Of a stretch of DNA of 64,000 nucleotides, positions 12,991 to 26,819 are shown in pieces (the stretch's first letter is position 1; each line of letters starts with the position of its first letter). The notes beneath the pieces are model-generated. The model was not told the DNA's origin, made no database searches, and saw only the letters and a program-made list of their open reading frames with translations. The DNA is from Megalopta genalis. Lineage: Eukaryota; Arthropoda; Insecta; Hymenoptera; Halictidae. Location: positions 124,001-188,000 of the forward strand of contig NW_027476468.1 in the NCBI RefSeq assembly GCF_051020955.1. Direction: 5' to 3'. Position numbers and translations under genes: made by a program.

Positions 12991-13278
12991 TTTAAGCTAA
13001 CCCAGTTGATTCGCATGGATTTCAAAATAAGCCTTCTACTTCGCATTGATTTTAATCTAAATCATCTGTTTCGGATGGATTTAAAGCTATCTCGTTTTTT
13101 TCGCATGCAGTTGAAGATAAATCATGTATATCACAGGTATTTGAAGCTAAACCATTTGTTTCGCATGGATTCGAATATAAGCCTTCTAAATCGCATTGAT
13201 GTCAAGCTAAATCATATGTTTCGCATAGATTTGAAGCTAACTCGCTAATTTTGCATGCTGTTGAAGCTTATTCATGTA

Positions 13279-15047
13279 TATCACAAGTATTTGAAGCTGA
13301 ACCACTTGTTTCGCATGGATTTGAAGATCAGCCTTCTACTTCGCATTGATAAGAAGCTAACTCATGTGTTTCGCATGGATTTGAAGCTAACTCGTTAGTT
13401 TTGCATGCTGTTGAAGCTAAATCATGTATATCACAAGTATTTGAAGCTAAACCATTTGTTTCGCAAGGATACGAAGATCAGTCTTCTACTTCGCATTGAT
13501 AAGAAGCAAAATCATGTGTTTCGCATGGATTTGAAGCTAACTCGTTCGTTGCGCTTGCATTTGAAGCTAAATCGTGCACATCACAAGTATTTGAAGATGA
13601 ACCACTTGTTTCGCATGGATTTGAAGATAAGCCTTCTACTTCGCATTGATTTGAAGCTAAATCATGTGTTTCGAATGGATTTGAAGCTAACTCGTTTGTT
13701 TCGCATGCAATTGAAGCTAAATCATGTATATCACAATTATTTGAAGCTAAACCATTTGATTCGCATGGATTTCAAAATAAGCCTTCTACTTCGCATTGAT
13801 TTTAATCTAAATCATCTGTTTCGGTTGGATTTAAAGCTATCTCGTTTGTTTCGCATGCAGTTGAAGATAAATCATGTATATCACAAGTATTTGAAGCTAA
13901 TCCATTTGTTTCGCGTGGATTCGAAGATCAGCCTTCTACTTCGCATTGATTTGAAGTTAAATCGTATGTTTCGCATGGATTTGAAGCTAATCGTTTGTAT
14001 CGCATGCAGTTGAAGCTAAATCATGTATATCACAAGTATTTGAAGCTAAACCATTTGATTCGCATGGATTTGATGCTATGCCATCTACTTCGCTTTTATT
14101 TGAAACTGAATCATGTGTTTCTCTTGAATTTGAAGCTAACACGTTCGTTTCACATGCAGTTGAAGCTAAATCATGTATGTCACAAGTATTTGAAGCTGAA
14201 CCATTTGTTTCGCACGAATATCAGGCTAAACCATGTGTTTGGAATGAATTTGCAGCTAAATCATGCGTTTCGCATAGATTTGAAGCTAACTCATTTGTTA
14301 CGCATGCAGTTGAAGCTGAATCATGTATATCACAGGTGTTTGAAGCTAAACCATTTGTTTCGCATGGATTCGAAGATAACCCTTCTACTTCGAATTGATT
14401 TGAAGCTAAATCATGTGTTTCGCTTGGATTTCAAACTAACTCGTTCGTTTCGCATGCAGTTGAAGCTAAATCATGTATATCACAAGTATGTGAAGCTAAA
14501 CCATTTGCTACGCATGGATTTTAAGCTAAGCCTTCTACTTCGCATTGATTTGATGCTAAGTCGGGTGTTTCGCATGGATTTGAAGCTAAGCCTTCAACTT
14601 CGTGTTGACTTGATGCTAACTCATGTTTTTCGCTTGGATTTGAAGCTAACTCGTTTGTTTCGCATGCAGTTGAAGCTAAATCATGTATATCACAAGTATT
14701 TGGAGCTGAACCATTTGTTTCGCATGGATTTCAAAATAAGCCTTCTACTTCGCATTGATTTTAATCTAAATCATCTGTTTCGGATGGATTTAAAGCTATC
14801 TCGTTTGTTTCGCATGCAGTTGAAGATAAATCATGTATATCACAAGTATTTGAAGCTAATCCATTTTTATCGCGTGGATTCGAAGATCAGCCTTCTACTT
14901 CGCATTGATTTGAAGTTAAACCATATGTTTCGCATGGATTTGAAGCTAATCGTTTGTATCGCATGCAGTTGAAGCTAAATCATGTATATCACAATTATTT
15001 GAAGCTAAACCATTTGACTCGCATGGATTTCAAAATAAGCCTTCTAC
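13279..15047. repeat. 5,928-bp-offset duplication, copy 2
   Basis: Second copy of 7,351-9,119. Immediately downstream, about 15,030-15,300 holds two copies of a 150-bp unit with 'ctttgcattgatttgatgc' and 'atgtatcaaacaag'. The second of these joins sequence matching 3,340-3,640 (offset 11,836), so the junction brings together material from two parts of the window. Confidence 0.85.
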
Positions 15048-15644
15048 TTTGCATTGATTTGATGCTAAATCATGTGTTTCGCTTGCATTTCAAGCTAACT
15101 CGTTTGTTTCGCCTGTAATTGAAGCTAGATAATGTATCAAACAAGTATTTGAAGCTAAACCATTTGATTCGCATGGATTTCAAAATAAGCCTTCTACTTT
15201 GCATTGATTTGATGCTAAATCATGTGTTTCGCTTGCATTTCAAGCTAACTCGTTTGTTTCGCATGTAATTGAAGCTAGATAATGTATCAAACAAGTATTT
15301 GAAGCTAAACCATTTGTTTCGCATGGCTTCGAAGATCAGCCATCTACCTCGTATTGATTTAAAGCTAAATCATGTGTTTCGCATGGATTTGAAGCTAACT
15401 CGTTTGTATCGCATGCAGTTGAAGCTAAATCATGTATATCACAATTATATGAAGCTAAACCATTTGATTCGCATGGATTTGAAGATAAGCCTACTACTTC
15501 GCATTGATTTTAATCTAAATCATCTGTTTCCCATGGATTTAAAGCTAACTCGTTCGTTTCCCTTGCATTTGAAGCTAAATCATGCACATCACAATTATTT
15601 GAAGCTAAACCACTTGTTTCGCATGGATTTGAAGATAAGCCTTC

Positions 15645-18600
15645 TACTTCGCATTGATTTGAAGCTAAATCATGTGTTTCGCTTGGATTGAAACTAACTA
15701 GTTTGTTTCGTAATGCAGTTGAAACTAAATCATGTATATCACAATTATTTGAAGCTAAACCATTTGATTCGCATGGATTTCAAAATAAGCCTTCTACTTC
15801 GCATTGATTTTAATCTAAATCATCTGTTTCGCATGGATTTAAAGCTATCTCGTTTGTTTCGCATGCAGTTGAAGATAAATCATGTATATCACAGGTATTT
15901 GAAGCTAAACCATTTGTTTCGCATGGATTCGAAGATAAGCCTTCTAAATCGCATTGATTTCAAGCTAAATCATGTGTTTCGCATGGATTTGAAGCTAACT
16001 CGCTAGTTTTGCATGCTGTTGAAGCTTATTCATGTACATCACAAGTATTTGAAGCTAAACCATTTGTTTCGCAAGGATTCGAAGATCAGCCTTCTACTTC
16101 GCATTGATAAGCAGCAAAATCATGTGTTTCGCATGGATTTGAAGCTAACTTGTTCGTTTCGCTTGCATTTGAAGCTAAATCATGCACATCCCAAGTATTT
16201 GAAGCTGAACCACTTGTTTCGCATGGATTTGAAGATAAGCCTTCTACTTCGCATTGATTTGAAGCTAAATCATGTGTTTCGAATGGATTTGAAGCTAACT
16301 CGTTTGTTTCGCATGCAATTGAAGCTAAATCATGTATACCACAATTATTTGAAGCTAAACCATTTGATTCGCATGGATTTCAAAATAAGCCTTATACTTC
16401 GCATTGATTTTAATCTAAATCATCTGTTTAGCTTGGATTTAAAGCTATCTCGTTTGTTTCGCATGCAGTTGAAGATAAATCATGTATATCACAATTATTT
16501 GAAGCTAAACCATTTGATTCGCATGGATTTGAAGATAAGCCTTCTACTTCGCATTGATTTGAAGCAAAATCATGTGTTTCGCATGGATTTGAAGATAACT
16601 CGATCGTTCGTCTGCATTTGAAGTTATTTCATTCACTTGAATCTATATCACTTATATTCGCAAGTATTTGAAGCCAAATAATTCGTTTCGCATGGATTTG
16701 AAGCTAAGCCTCCTAATTCGCATTGATTTGAAGCTAAATCATGTGTTTCGAATGGATTTGAAGCTAACTCGTTTGTTTCGCATGCAATTGAAGCTAAATC
16801 ATGTATATCACAATTATTTGAAGCTAAACCATTTGATTCGCATGGATTTCAAAATAAGCCTTCTACTTCGCATTGATTTTAATCTAAATCATCTGTTTTG
16901 GATGGATTTAATGCTATCTCGTTTTTTTTCGCATGCAGTTGAAGATAAATCATGTATATCACAGGTATTTGAAGTTAAACCATTTGTTTCGCATGGATTC
17001 GAATATAAGCCTTCTAAATCGCATTGATGTCAAGCTAAATCATATGTTTCGCATAGATTTGAAGCTAACTCGCTAATTTTGCATGCTGTTGAAGCTTATT
17101 CATGTATATCACAAGTATTTGAAGCTAAACCATTTGTTTCGCAAGGATTCGAAGATCAGCCTTCTACTTCGCATTGATAAGAAGCTAACTCATGTGTTTC
17201 GCATGGATTTGAAGCTAACTCGTTAGTTTTGCATGCTGTTGAAACTAAATCATGTATATCACAAGTATTTGAAGCTAAACCATTTGTTTCGCAAGGATAG
17301 GAAGATCAGCCTTCTACTTCGCATTGATAAGAAGCAAAATCATGTGTTTCGCATGGATTTGAAACTAACTCGTTCGATTCGCTTGCATTTGAAGCTAAAT
17401 CATGCACATCACAAGTATTTGAAGCTGAACCACTTGTTTCGCATGGATTTGAAGATAAGCCTTCTACTTCGCATTGATTTGAAGCTAAATCATGTGTTTC
17501 GAATGGATTTGAAGCTAACTCGTTTGTTTCGCATGCAATTGAAGCTAAATCATGTATATCACAATTATTTGAAGCTAAACCATTTGATTCGCATGGATTT
17601 CAAAATAAGCCTTCTACTTCGCATTGATTTTAATCTAAATCATCTGTTTCGGATGGATTTAATGCTATCTCGTTTTTTTCGCATGCAGTTGAAGATAAAA
17701 CATGTATATCACAGGTATTTGCAGTTAAACCATTTGTTTCGCATGGATTCGAATATAAGCCTTCTAAATCGCATTGATGTCAAGCTAAATCATATGTTTC
17801 GCATAGATTTGAAGCTAACTCGCTAATTTTGCATGCTGTTGAAACTAAATCATGTATATCACAAGTATTTGAAGCTAAACCATTTGTTTCGCAAGGATAC
17901 GAAGATCAGCCTTCTACTTCGCATTGATTTTAATCTAAATCATGTGTTTCGCATGCATTTGAAGCTAATCGTTTGTATCGCATGGAGTTGAAGCTAAATC
18001 ATGTATATCACAAGTTTTTGCAGCTAAACCATTTGATTCGCATGGATTTGATGCAATGCCATCTACTTCGCTTTTATTTGAAACTGAATCATGTGTTTCT
18101 CTTGAATTTGAAGCTAACTAGTTTGTTTCGTAATGCAGTTGAAGCTAAATCATGTATATCACAATTATTTGAACTAAACCATTTGATTCGCATGGATTTC
18201 AAAATAAGCCTTCTACTTCGCATTGATTTTAATCTAAATCATCTGTTTCGCAGGGGATTTAAAGCTATCTCGTTTGTTTCGCATGCAGTTGAAGTTAAAT
18301 CATGTATATCACAGGTATTTGAAGCTAAACCAGTTGTTTCGCATGGATTCGAAGATAAGCCTTCTAAATCGCATTGATTTCAAGCTAAATCATGTGTTTC
18401 GCATGGATTTGAAGCTAACTCGCTAGTTTTGCATGCTGTTGAAGCTTATTCATGTACATCACAAGTATTTGAAGCTAAACCATTTGTTTCGCAAGGATTC
18501 GAAGATCAGCCTTCTACTTCGCATTGATTTGAAGCGAAATCATGTGTTTCGCTTGGATTTCAAGCTAACTCGTTTGTTTCGCATGCTATTGAAGCTAAAT

Positions 18601-19518
18601 AATGTATCAAACAAGTATTTGAAGCTAAACCATTTGTTTCGCATGGATTCGAAGATCAGCCTTCTACTTCGCATTGATAAGAAGCTAAATCATGTGTTTC
18701 GCTTGGATTTCAAGCTAACTCGTTTGTTTCGCATGCAATTGAAGCTAAATCATGTATATCACAATTATTTTAAGCTAACCCAGTTGATTCGCATGGATTT
18801 CAAAATAAGCCTTCTACTTCGCATTGATTTTAATCTAAATCATCTGTTTCGGATGGATTTAAAGCTATCTCGTTTTTTTCGCATGCAGTTGAAGATAAAT
18901 CATGTATATCACAGGTATTTGAAGCTAAACCATTTGTTTCGCATGGATTCGAATATAAGCCTTCTAAATCGCATTGATGTCAAGCTAAATCATATGTTTC
19001 GCATAGATTTGAAGCTAACTCGCTAATTTTGCATGCTGTTGAAGCTTATTCATGTATATCACAAGTATTTGAAGCTAAACCATTTGTTTCGCAAGGATTC
19101 GAAGATCAGCCTTCTACTTCGCATTGATAAGAAGCTAACTCATGTGTTTCGCATGGATTTGAAGCTAACTCGTTAGTTTTGCATGCTGTTGAAACTAAAT
19201 CATGTATATCACAAGTATTTGAAGCTAAACCATTTGTTTCGCAAGGATAGGAAGATCAGCCTTCTACTTCGCATTGATAAGAAGCAAAATCATGTGTTTC
19301 GCATGGATTTGAAACTAACTCGTTCGATTCGCTTGCATTTGAAGCTAAATCATGCACATCACAAGTATTTGAAGCTGAACCACTTGTTTCGCATGGATTT
19401 GAAGATAAGCCTTCTACTTCGCATTGATTTGAAGCTAAATCATGTGTTTCGAATGGATTTGAAGCTAACTCGTTTGTTTCGCATGCAATTGAAGCTAAAT
19501 CATGTATATCACAATTAT
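15645..19518. repeat. About 6,528-bp-offset duplication, copy 2
   Basis: Second copy of 9,118-12,990. Similarity ends where 'ttattttaagctaacccag' (12,990) meets 'ttatttgaagctaaacc' (19,518). Part of it is duplicated again by the 1,950-bp event. Confidence 0.9.
16980..18586. repeat. 1,950-bp-offset duplication, copy 1
   Basis: About 1.6 kb that recur at 18,930-20,536, an offset of 13 higher-order repeats. The pair includes the minus-one/plus-one indel pair and 'ggataggaag'. The break at 18,587 is where 'aatgtatcaaac' replaces 'catgtatatcac'; beyond it the second copy resumes with 150 bp missing. Confidence 0.87.
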
Positions 19519-20536
19519 TTGAAGCTAAACCATTTGATTCGCATGGATTTCAAAATAAGCCTTCTACTTCGCATTGATTTTAATCTAAATCATCTGTTTC
19601 GGATGGATTTAATGCTATCTCGTTTTTTTCGCATGCAGTTGAAGATAAAACATGTATATCACAGGTATTTACAGTTAAACCATTTGTTTCGCATGGATTC
19701 GAATATAAGCCTTCTAAATCGCATTGATGTCAAGCTAAATCATATGTTTCGCATAGATTTGAAGATAACTCGCTAATTTTGCATGCTGTTGAAACTAAAT
19801 CATGTATATCACAAGTATTTGAAGCTAAACCATTTGTTTCGCAAGGATACGAAGATCAGCCTTCTACTTCGCATTGATTTTAATCTAAATCATGTGTTTC
19901 GCATGCATTTGAAGCTAATCGTTTGTATCGCATGGAGTTGAAGCTAAATCATGTATATCACAAGTTTTTGCAGCTAAACCATTTGATTCGCATGGATTTG
20001 ATGCAATGCCATCTACTTCGCTTTTATTTGAAACTGAATCATGTGTTTCTCTTGAATTTGAAGCTAACTAGTTTGTTTCGTAATGCAGTTGAAGCTAAAT
20101 CATGTATATCACAATTATATGAACTAAACCATTTGATTCGCATGGATTTCAAAATAAGCCTTCTACTTCGCATTGATTTTAATCTAAATCATCTGTTTCG
20201 CAGGGGATTTAAAGCTATCTCGTTTGTTTCGCATGCAGTTGAAGTTAAATCATGTATATCACAGGTATTTGAAGCTAAACCAGTTGTTTCGCATGGATTC
20301 GAAGATAAGCCTTCTAAATCGCATTGATTTCAAGCTAAATCATGTGTTTCGCATGGATTTGAAGCTAACTCGCTAGTTTTGCATGCTGTTGAAGCTTATT
20401 CATGTACATCACAAGTATTTGAAGCTAAACCATTTGTTTCGCAAGGATTCGAAGATCAGCCTTCTACTTCGCATTGATTTGAAGCGAAATCATGTGTTTC
20501 GCTTGGATTTCAAGCTAACTCGTTTGTTTCGCATGC
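18930..20536. repeat. 1,950-bp-offset duplication, copy 2
   Basis: Second copy of 16,980-18,586. Private differences include 'tttacagttaaacc' at about 19,669, 'gaagataactcgcta' at about 19,762 and 'ttatatgaactaaacc' at about 20,117. Confidence 0.87.
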
Positions 20537-20589
20537 AATTGAAGCTAAATCATGTATATCACAATTATTTTAAGCTAACCCAGTTGATT

Positions 20590-21986
20590 CGCATGGATTT
20601 CAAAATAAGCCTTCTACTTCGCATTGATTTTAATCTAAATCATCTGTTTCGGATGGATTTAAAGCTATCTCGTTTTTTTCGCATGCAGTTGAAGATAAAT
20701 CATGTATATCACAGGTATTTGAAGCTAAACCATTTGTTTCGCATGGATTCGAATATAAGCCTTCTAAATCGCATTGATGTCAAGCTAAATCATATGTTTC
20801 GCATAGATTTGAAGCTAACTCGCTAATTTTGCATGCTGTTGAAGCTTATTCATGTATATCACAAGCATTTGAAGCTAAACCATTTGTTTCGCAAGGATTC
20901 GAAGATCAGCCTTCTACTTCGCATTGATAAGAAGCTAACTCATGTGTTTCGCATGGATTTGAAGCTAACTCGTTAGTTTTGCATGCTGTTGAAGCTAAAT
21001 CATGTATATCACAAGTATTTGCAGCTAAACCATTTGATTCGCATGGATTTGATGCAATGCCATCTACTTCGCTTTTATTTGAAACTGGATCATGTGTTTC
21101 TCTTGAATTTGAAGCTAACTAGTTTGTTTTGTAATGCAGTTGAAGCTAAATCATGTATATCACAATTATTTGAAGCTAAACCATTTGATTCGCATGGATT
21201 TCAAAATAAGCCTTCTACTTCGCATTGATTTTAATCTAAATCATCTGTTTCGGATGGATTTAAAGCTATCTCGTTTTTTTCGCATGCAGTTGAAGATAAA
21301 TCATGTATATCACAGGTATTTGAAGCTAAACCATTTGTTTCGCATGGATTCGAATATAAGCCTTCTAAATCGCATTGATGTCAAGCTAAATCATACGTTT
21401 CGCATAGATTTGAAGCTAACTCGCTAATTTTGCATGCTGTTGAAGCTTATTCATGTATATCACAAGTATTTGAAGCTAAACCATTTGTTTCGCAAGGATT
21501 CGAAGATCAGCCTTCTACTTCGCATTGATAAGAAGCTAAATCATGTGTTTCGCTTGGATTTCAAGCTAACTCGTTTGTTTCGCATGCAATTGAAGCTAAA
21601 TCATGTATATCACAATTATTTGAAGCTAAACCATTTGATTCGCATGGATTTCAAAATAAGCCTTCTACATCGCATTGATTTTAATCTAAATCATCTGTTT
21701 CGGATGGATTTAAAGCTATCTCGTTTTTTTCGCATGCAGTTGAAGATAAATCATGTATATCACAGGTATTTGAAGCTAAACCATTTGTTTCGCATGGATT
21801 CGAATATAAGCCTTCTAAATCGCATTGATGTCAAGCTAAATCATATGTTTCGCATAGATTTGAAGCTAACTCGCTAATTTTGCATGCTGTTGAAGCTTAT
21901 TCATGTATATCACAAGTATTTGAAGCTAAACCATTTGTTTCGCAAGGATTCAAAGATCAGCCTTCTACTTCGCATTGATAAGAAGC
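20590..21986. repeat. 1,500-bp-offset duplication, copy 1
   Basis: About 1.4 kb that recur at 22,090-23,486 (10 higher-order repeats). Shared marks are 'gttttgtaatgcag' and 'catacgtttcgcatag'. Differences include 'actggatcatg' (21,085) and 'gatccgcatgg' (22,688). Confidence 0.86.
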
Positions 21987-22089
21987 AAAATCATGTGTTT
22001 CGCATGCATTTGAAGCTAATCGTTTGTATCGCATGGAGTTGAAGCTAAATCATGTATATCACAATTATTTGAAGCTAACCCATTTGATT

Positions 22090-23486
22090 CGCATGGATTT
22101 CAAAATAAGCCTTCTACTTCGCATTGATTTTAATCTAAATCATCTGTTTCGGATGGATTTAAAGCTATCTCGTTTTTTTCGCATGCAGTTGAAGATAAAT
22201 CATGTATATCACAGGTATTTGAAGCTAAACCATTTGTTTCGCATGGATTCGAATATAAGCCTTCTAAATCGCATTGATGTCAAGCTAAATCATATGTTTC
22301 GCATAGATTTGAAGCTAACTCGCTAATTTTGCATGCTGTTGAAGCTTATTCATGTATATCACAAGTATTTGAAGCTAAACCATTTGTTTCGCAAGGATTC
22401 GAAGATCAGCCTTCTACTTCGCATTGATAAGAAGCTAACTCATGTGTTTCGCATGGATTTGAAGCTAACTCGTTAGTTTTGCATGCTGTTGAAGCTAAAT
22501 CATGTATATCACAAGTATTTGCAGCTAAACCATTTGATTCGCATGGATTTGATGCAATGCCATCTACTTCGCTTTTATTTGAAACTGAATCATGTGTTTC
22601 TCTTGAATTTGAAGCTAACTAGTTTGTTTTGTAATGCAGTTGAAGCTAAATCATGTATATCACAATTATTTGAAGCTAAACCATTTGATCCGCATGGATT
22701 TCAAAATAAGCCTTCTACTTCGCATTGATTTTAATCTAAATCATCTGTTTCGGATGGATTTAAAGCTATCTCGTTTTTTTCGCATGTAGTTGAAGATAAA
22801 TCATGTATATCACAGGTATTTGAAGCTAAACCATTTGTTTCGCATGGATTCGAATATAAGCCTTCTAAATCGCATTGATGTCAAGCTAAATCATACGTTT
22901 CGCATAGATTTGAAGCTAACTCGCTAATTTTGCATGCTGTTGAAGCTTATTCATGTATATCACAAGTATTTGAAGCTAAACCATTTGTTTCGCAAGGATT
23001 CGAAGATCAGCCTTCTACTTCGCATTGATAAGAAGCTAAATCATGAGTTTCGCTTGGATTTCAAGCTAACTCGTTTGTTTCGCATGCAATTGAAGCTAAA
23101 TCATGTATATCACAATTATTTGAAGCTAAACCATTTGATTCGCATGGATTTCAAAATAAGCCTTCTACTTTGCATTGATTTTAATCTAAATCATCTGTTT
23201 CGGATGGATTTAAAGCTATCTCGTTTTTTTCGCATGCAGTTCAAGATAAATCATGTATATCACAGGTATTTGAAGCTAAACCATTTGTTTCGCATGGATT
23301 CGAATATAAGCCTTCTAAATCGCATTGATGTCAAGCTAAATCATATGCTTCGCATAGATTTGAAGCTAACTCGCTAATTTTGCATGCTGTTGAAGCTTAT
23401 TCATGTATATCACAAGTATTTGAAGCTAAACCATTTGTTTCGCAAGGATTCGAAGATCAGCCTTCTACTTCGCATTGATAAGAAGC
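22090..23486. repeat. 1,500-bp-offset duplication, copy 2
   Basis: Second copy of 20,590-21,986. The sequence after it (23,534-24,280) resembles other central-family segments, and 24,124-24,260 matches the segment beginning at 22,024 before diverging. Confidence 0.84.
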
Positions 23487-25619
23487 TAACTCATGTGTTT
23501 CGCATGGATTTGAAGCTAACTCGTTAGTTTTGCATGCTGTTGAAGCTAAATCATGTATATCACAAGTATTTGCAGCTAAACCATTTGTTTCGCAAGGATA
23601 CGAAGATCAGCCTTCTACTTCGCATTGATAAGAAGCAAAATCATGTGTTTCGCATGGATTTGAAGCTAACTCGTTCGTTTCGCTTGCATTTGAAGCTAAA
23701 TCATGCACATCACAAGTATTTGAAGCTGAACCACTTGTTTCGCATGGATTTCAAAATAAGCCTTCTACTTCGCATTGATTTTAATCTAAATAATCTGTTT
23801 CGGATGGATTTAAAGCTATCTCATTTTTTTCGCATGCAGTTGAAGATAAATCATGTATATCACAGGTATTTGAAGCTAAACCATTTGTTTCGCATGGATT
23901 CGAATATAAGCCTTCTAAATCGCATTGATGTCAAGCTAAATCATATGTTTCGCATAGATTTGAAGCTAACTCGCTAATTTTGCATGCTGTTGAAGCTTAT
24001 TCATGTATATCACAAGTATTTGAAGCTAAACCATTTGTTTCGCAAGGATTCAAAGATCAGCCTTCTACTTCGCATTGATAAGAAGCAAAATCATGTGTTT
24101 CGCATGCATTTGAAGCTAATCGTTTGTATCGCATGGAGTTGAAGCTAAATCATGTATATCACAAGTATTTGCAGCTAAACCATTTGATTCGCATGGATTT
24201 GATGCAATGCCATCTACTTCGCTTTTATTTGAAACTGAATCATGTGTTTCTCTTGAATTTGAAGCTAACTAGTTTGTTTCGTAATGCAGTTGGAGCTAAA
24301 TCATGTATATCACAATTATTTGAAGCTAAACCATTTGATTCGCATGGATTTCAAAATAAGCCTTCTACTTCGCATTGATTTTAATCTAAATCATCTGTTT
24401 CGCATGGATTTAAAGCTATCTCGTTTGTTTCGCATGCAGTTGAAGTTAAATCATGTATATCACAGGTATTTGAAGCTAAACCAGTTGTTTCGCATGGATT
24501 CGAAGATAAGCCTTCTAAATCGCATTGATTTCAAGCTAAATCATGTGTTTCGCATGGATTTGAAGCTAACTCGCTAGTTTTGCATGCTGTTGAAGCTTAT
24601 TCATGTACATCACAAGTATTTGAAGCTAAACCATTTGTTTCGCAAGGATTCGAAGATCAGCCTTCTACTTCGCATTGATTTGAAGCGAAACCATGTGTTT
24701 CGCTTGGATTTCAAGCTACCTCGTTTGTTTCGCATGCTATTGAAGCTAAATAATGTGTCAAACAAGTATTTGAAGCTAAACCATTTGTTTCGCATGGATT
24801 CGAAGATCAGCCTTCTACTTCGCATTGATAAGAAGCTAAATCATGTGTTTCGCTTGGATTTCAAGCTAACTCGTTTGTTTCGCATGCAATTGAAGCTAAA
24901 TCATGTATATCACAATTATTTGAAGCTAAACCACTTGATTCGCATGGATTTCAAAATATGCCTTCTACTTCGCATTGATTTTAATCTAAATCATCTGTTT
25001 CGCATGGATTTAAAGCTATCTCGTTTTTTTCGCATGCAGTTGAAGATAAATCATGTATATCACAGGTATTTGAAGCTAAACCATTTGTTTCGCATGGATT
25101 TGATGCTATGCCATCTACTTCGCTTTTATTTGAAACTGAATCATGTGTTTCTCTTGAATTTGAAGCTAACTCGTTCGTTTCACATGCAGTTGAAGCTAAA
25201 TCATGTATGTCACAAGTATTTGAAGCTGAACCATTTGTTTCGCACGAATATCAGGCTAAACCATGTGTTTGGAAAGAATTTGAAGCTAAATCATGTGTTT
25301 CGCATAGATTTGAAGCTAACTAATTTGTTACGCATGAAGTTGAAGCTGAATCATGTATATCCCAAGTATTTGAAGCTCAACCATTTGATTCGCATGGATT
25401 TGAAGATAAGCCTTCTACTTCGCATAGATAAGAAGCAAAATCATGTGTTTCGCATGGATTTGAAGCTAACTCGTTCGTTTCGCTTGCATTTGAAGCTAAA
25501 TCATGCACATCACAAGTATTTGAAGCTGAACCACTTGTTTCGCATGGATTTCAAAATAAGCCTTCTACTTCGCATTGATTTTAATCTAAATCATCTGTTT
25601 CGGATGGATTTAAAGCTAT

Positions 25620-26819
25620 CTCATTTTTTTCGCATGCAGTTGAAGATAAATCATGTATATCACAGGTATTTGAAGCTAAACCATTTGTTTCGCATGGATT
25701 CGAATATAAGCCTTCTAAATCGCATTGATGTCAAGCTAAATCATATGTTTCGCATGGATTTGAAGCTAACTCGTTAGTTTTGCATGCTGTTGAAGCTAAA
25801 TCATGTATATCACAAGTATTTGAAGCTAAACCATTTGTTTCGCAAGGATACGAAGATCAGCCTTCTACTTCGCATTGATAAGAAGCAAAATCATGTGTTT
25901 CGCATGGATTTGAAGCTAACTCGTTCGTTTCGCTTGCATTTGAAGCTAAATCATGCACATCACAAGTATTTGAAGCTGAACCACTTGTTTCGCATGGATT
26001 TGAAGATAAGCCTTCTACTTCGCATTGATTTGAAGCTAAATCATGTGTTTCGAATGGATTTGAAGCTAACTCGTTTGTTTCGCATTCAATTGAAGCTACA
26101 TCATGTATATCACAATTATTTGAAGCTAAACCATTTCATTCGCATGGATTTCAAAATAAGCCTTCTACTTCGCATTGATTTTAATCTAAATCATCTGTTT
26201 CGGATGGATTTAAAGCTATCTCATTTTTTTCGCATGCAGTTGAAGATAAATCATGTATATCACAGGTATTTGAAGCTAAACCATTTGTTTCGCATGGATT
26301 CGAATATAAGCCTTCTAAATCGCATTGATGTCAAGCTAAATCATATGTTTCGCATGGATTTGAAGCTAACTCGTTAGTTTTGCATGCTGTTGAAGCTAAA
26401 TCATGTATATCACAAGTATTTGAAGCTAAACCATTTGTTTCGCAAGGATACGAAGATCAGCCTTCTACTTCGCATTGATAAGAAGCAAAATCATGTGTTT
26501 CGCATGGATTTGAAGCTAACTCGTTCGTTTCGCTTGCATTTGAAGCTAAATCATGCACATCACAAGTATTTGAAGCTGAACCACTTGTTTCGCATGGATT
26601 TGAAGATAAGCCTTCTACTTCGCATTGATTTGAAGCTAAATCATGTGTTTCGAATGGATTTGAAGCTAACTCGTTTGTTTCGCATTCAATTGAAGCTACA
26701 TCATGTATATCACAATTATTTGAAGCTAAACCATTTCATTCGCATGGATTTCAAAATAAGCCTTCTACTTCGCATTGATTTTAATCTAAATCATCTGTTT
26801 CGGATGGATTTAAAGCTAT
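25620..26819. repeat. 600-bp tandem duplication at the left edge of the super-repeat
   Basis: Positions 25,620-26,219 and 26,220-26,819 are near-identical four-unit blocks. They share 'cattcaattgaagctaca' and 'aaccatttcattcg' in their right parts, and 'tcatttttttcgc' is at each start. The extra unit makes the offset from 25,108 to its counterpart 29,756 equal to 4,648 rather than 4,048. Confidence 0.88.

Larger units (their letters stand above)
3300..24899. repeat. Central repeat family, rearranged part
   Basis: Same A-E order, but with a set of recurrent diagnostic variants: 'tttcaaaataag' or 'gaagataag' in A, 'ttttaatcta' or 'gataagaag' in B, 'gatttaaagctatctcg' in C, 'gttgaagata' in D and 'cacaattatttg' in E. 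Several of these create stops in the minus-strand CETxxLASNx frame, and 'tcgttag' and 'tcgctag' stop the plus frame, so the block is not coding as a unit. It is a mosaic of overlapping segmental duplications listed separately. Confidence 0.85.

Noticed and set aside
24610..24825. Minus-strand frame reading MRNKWFSFKS-type repeats (also 29,339-29,533 and its 4,048-bp copies)
   Set aside because: This frame has stops in the consensus ('tgatttagc'); it is open only where variants happen to remove them.
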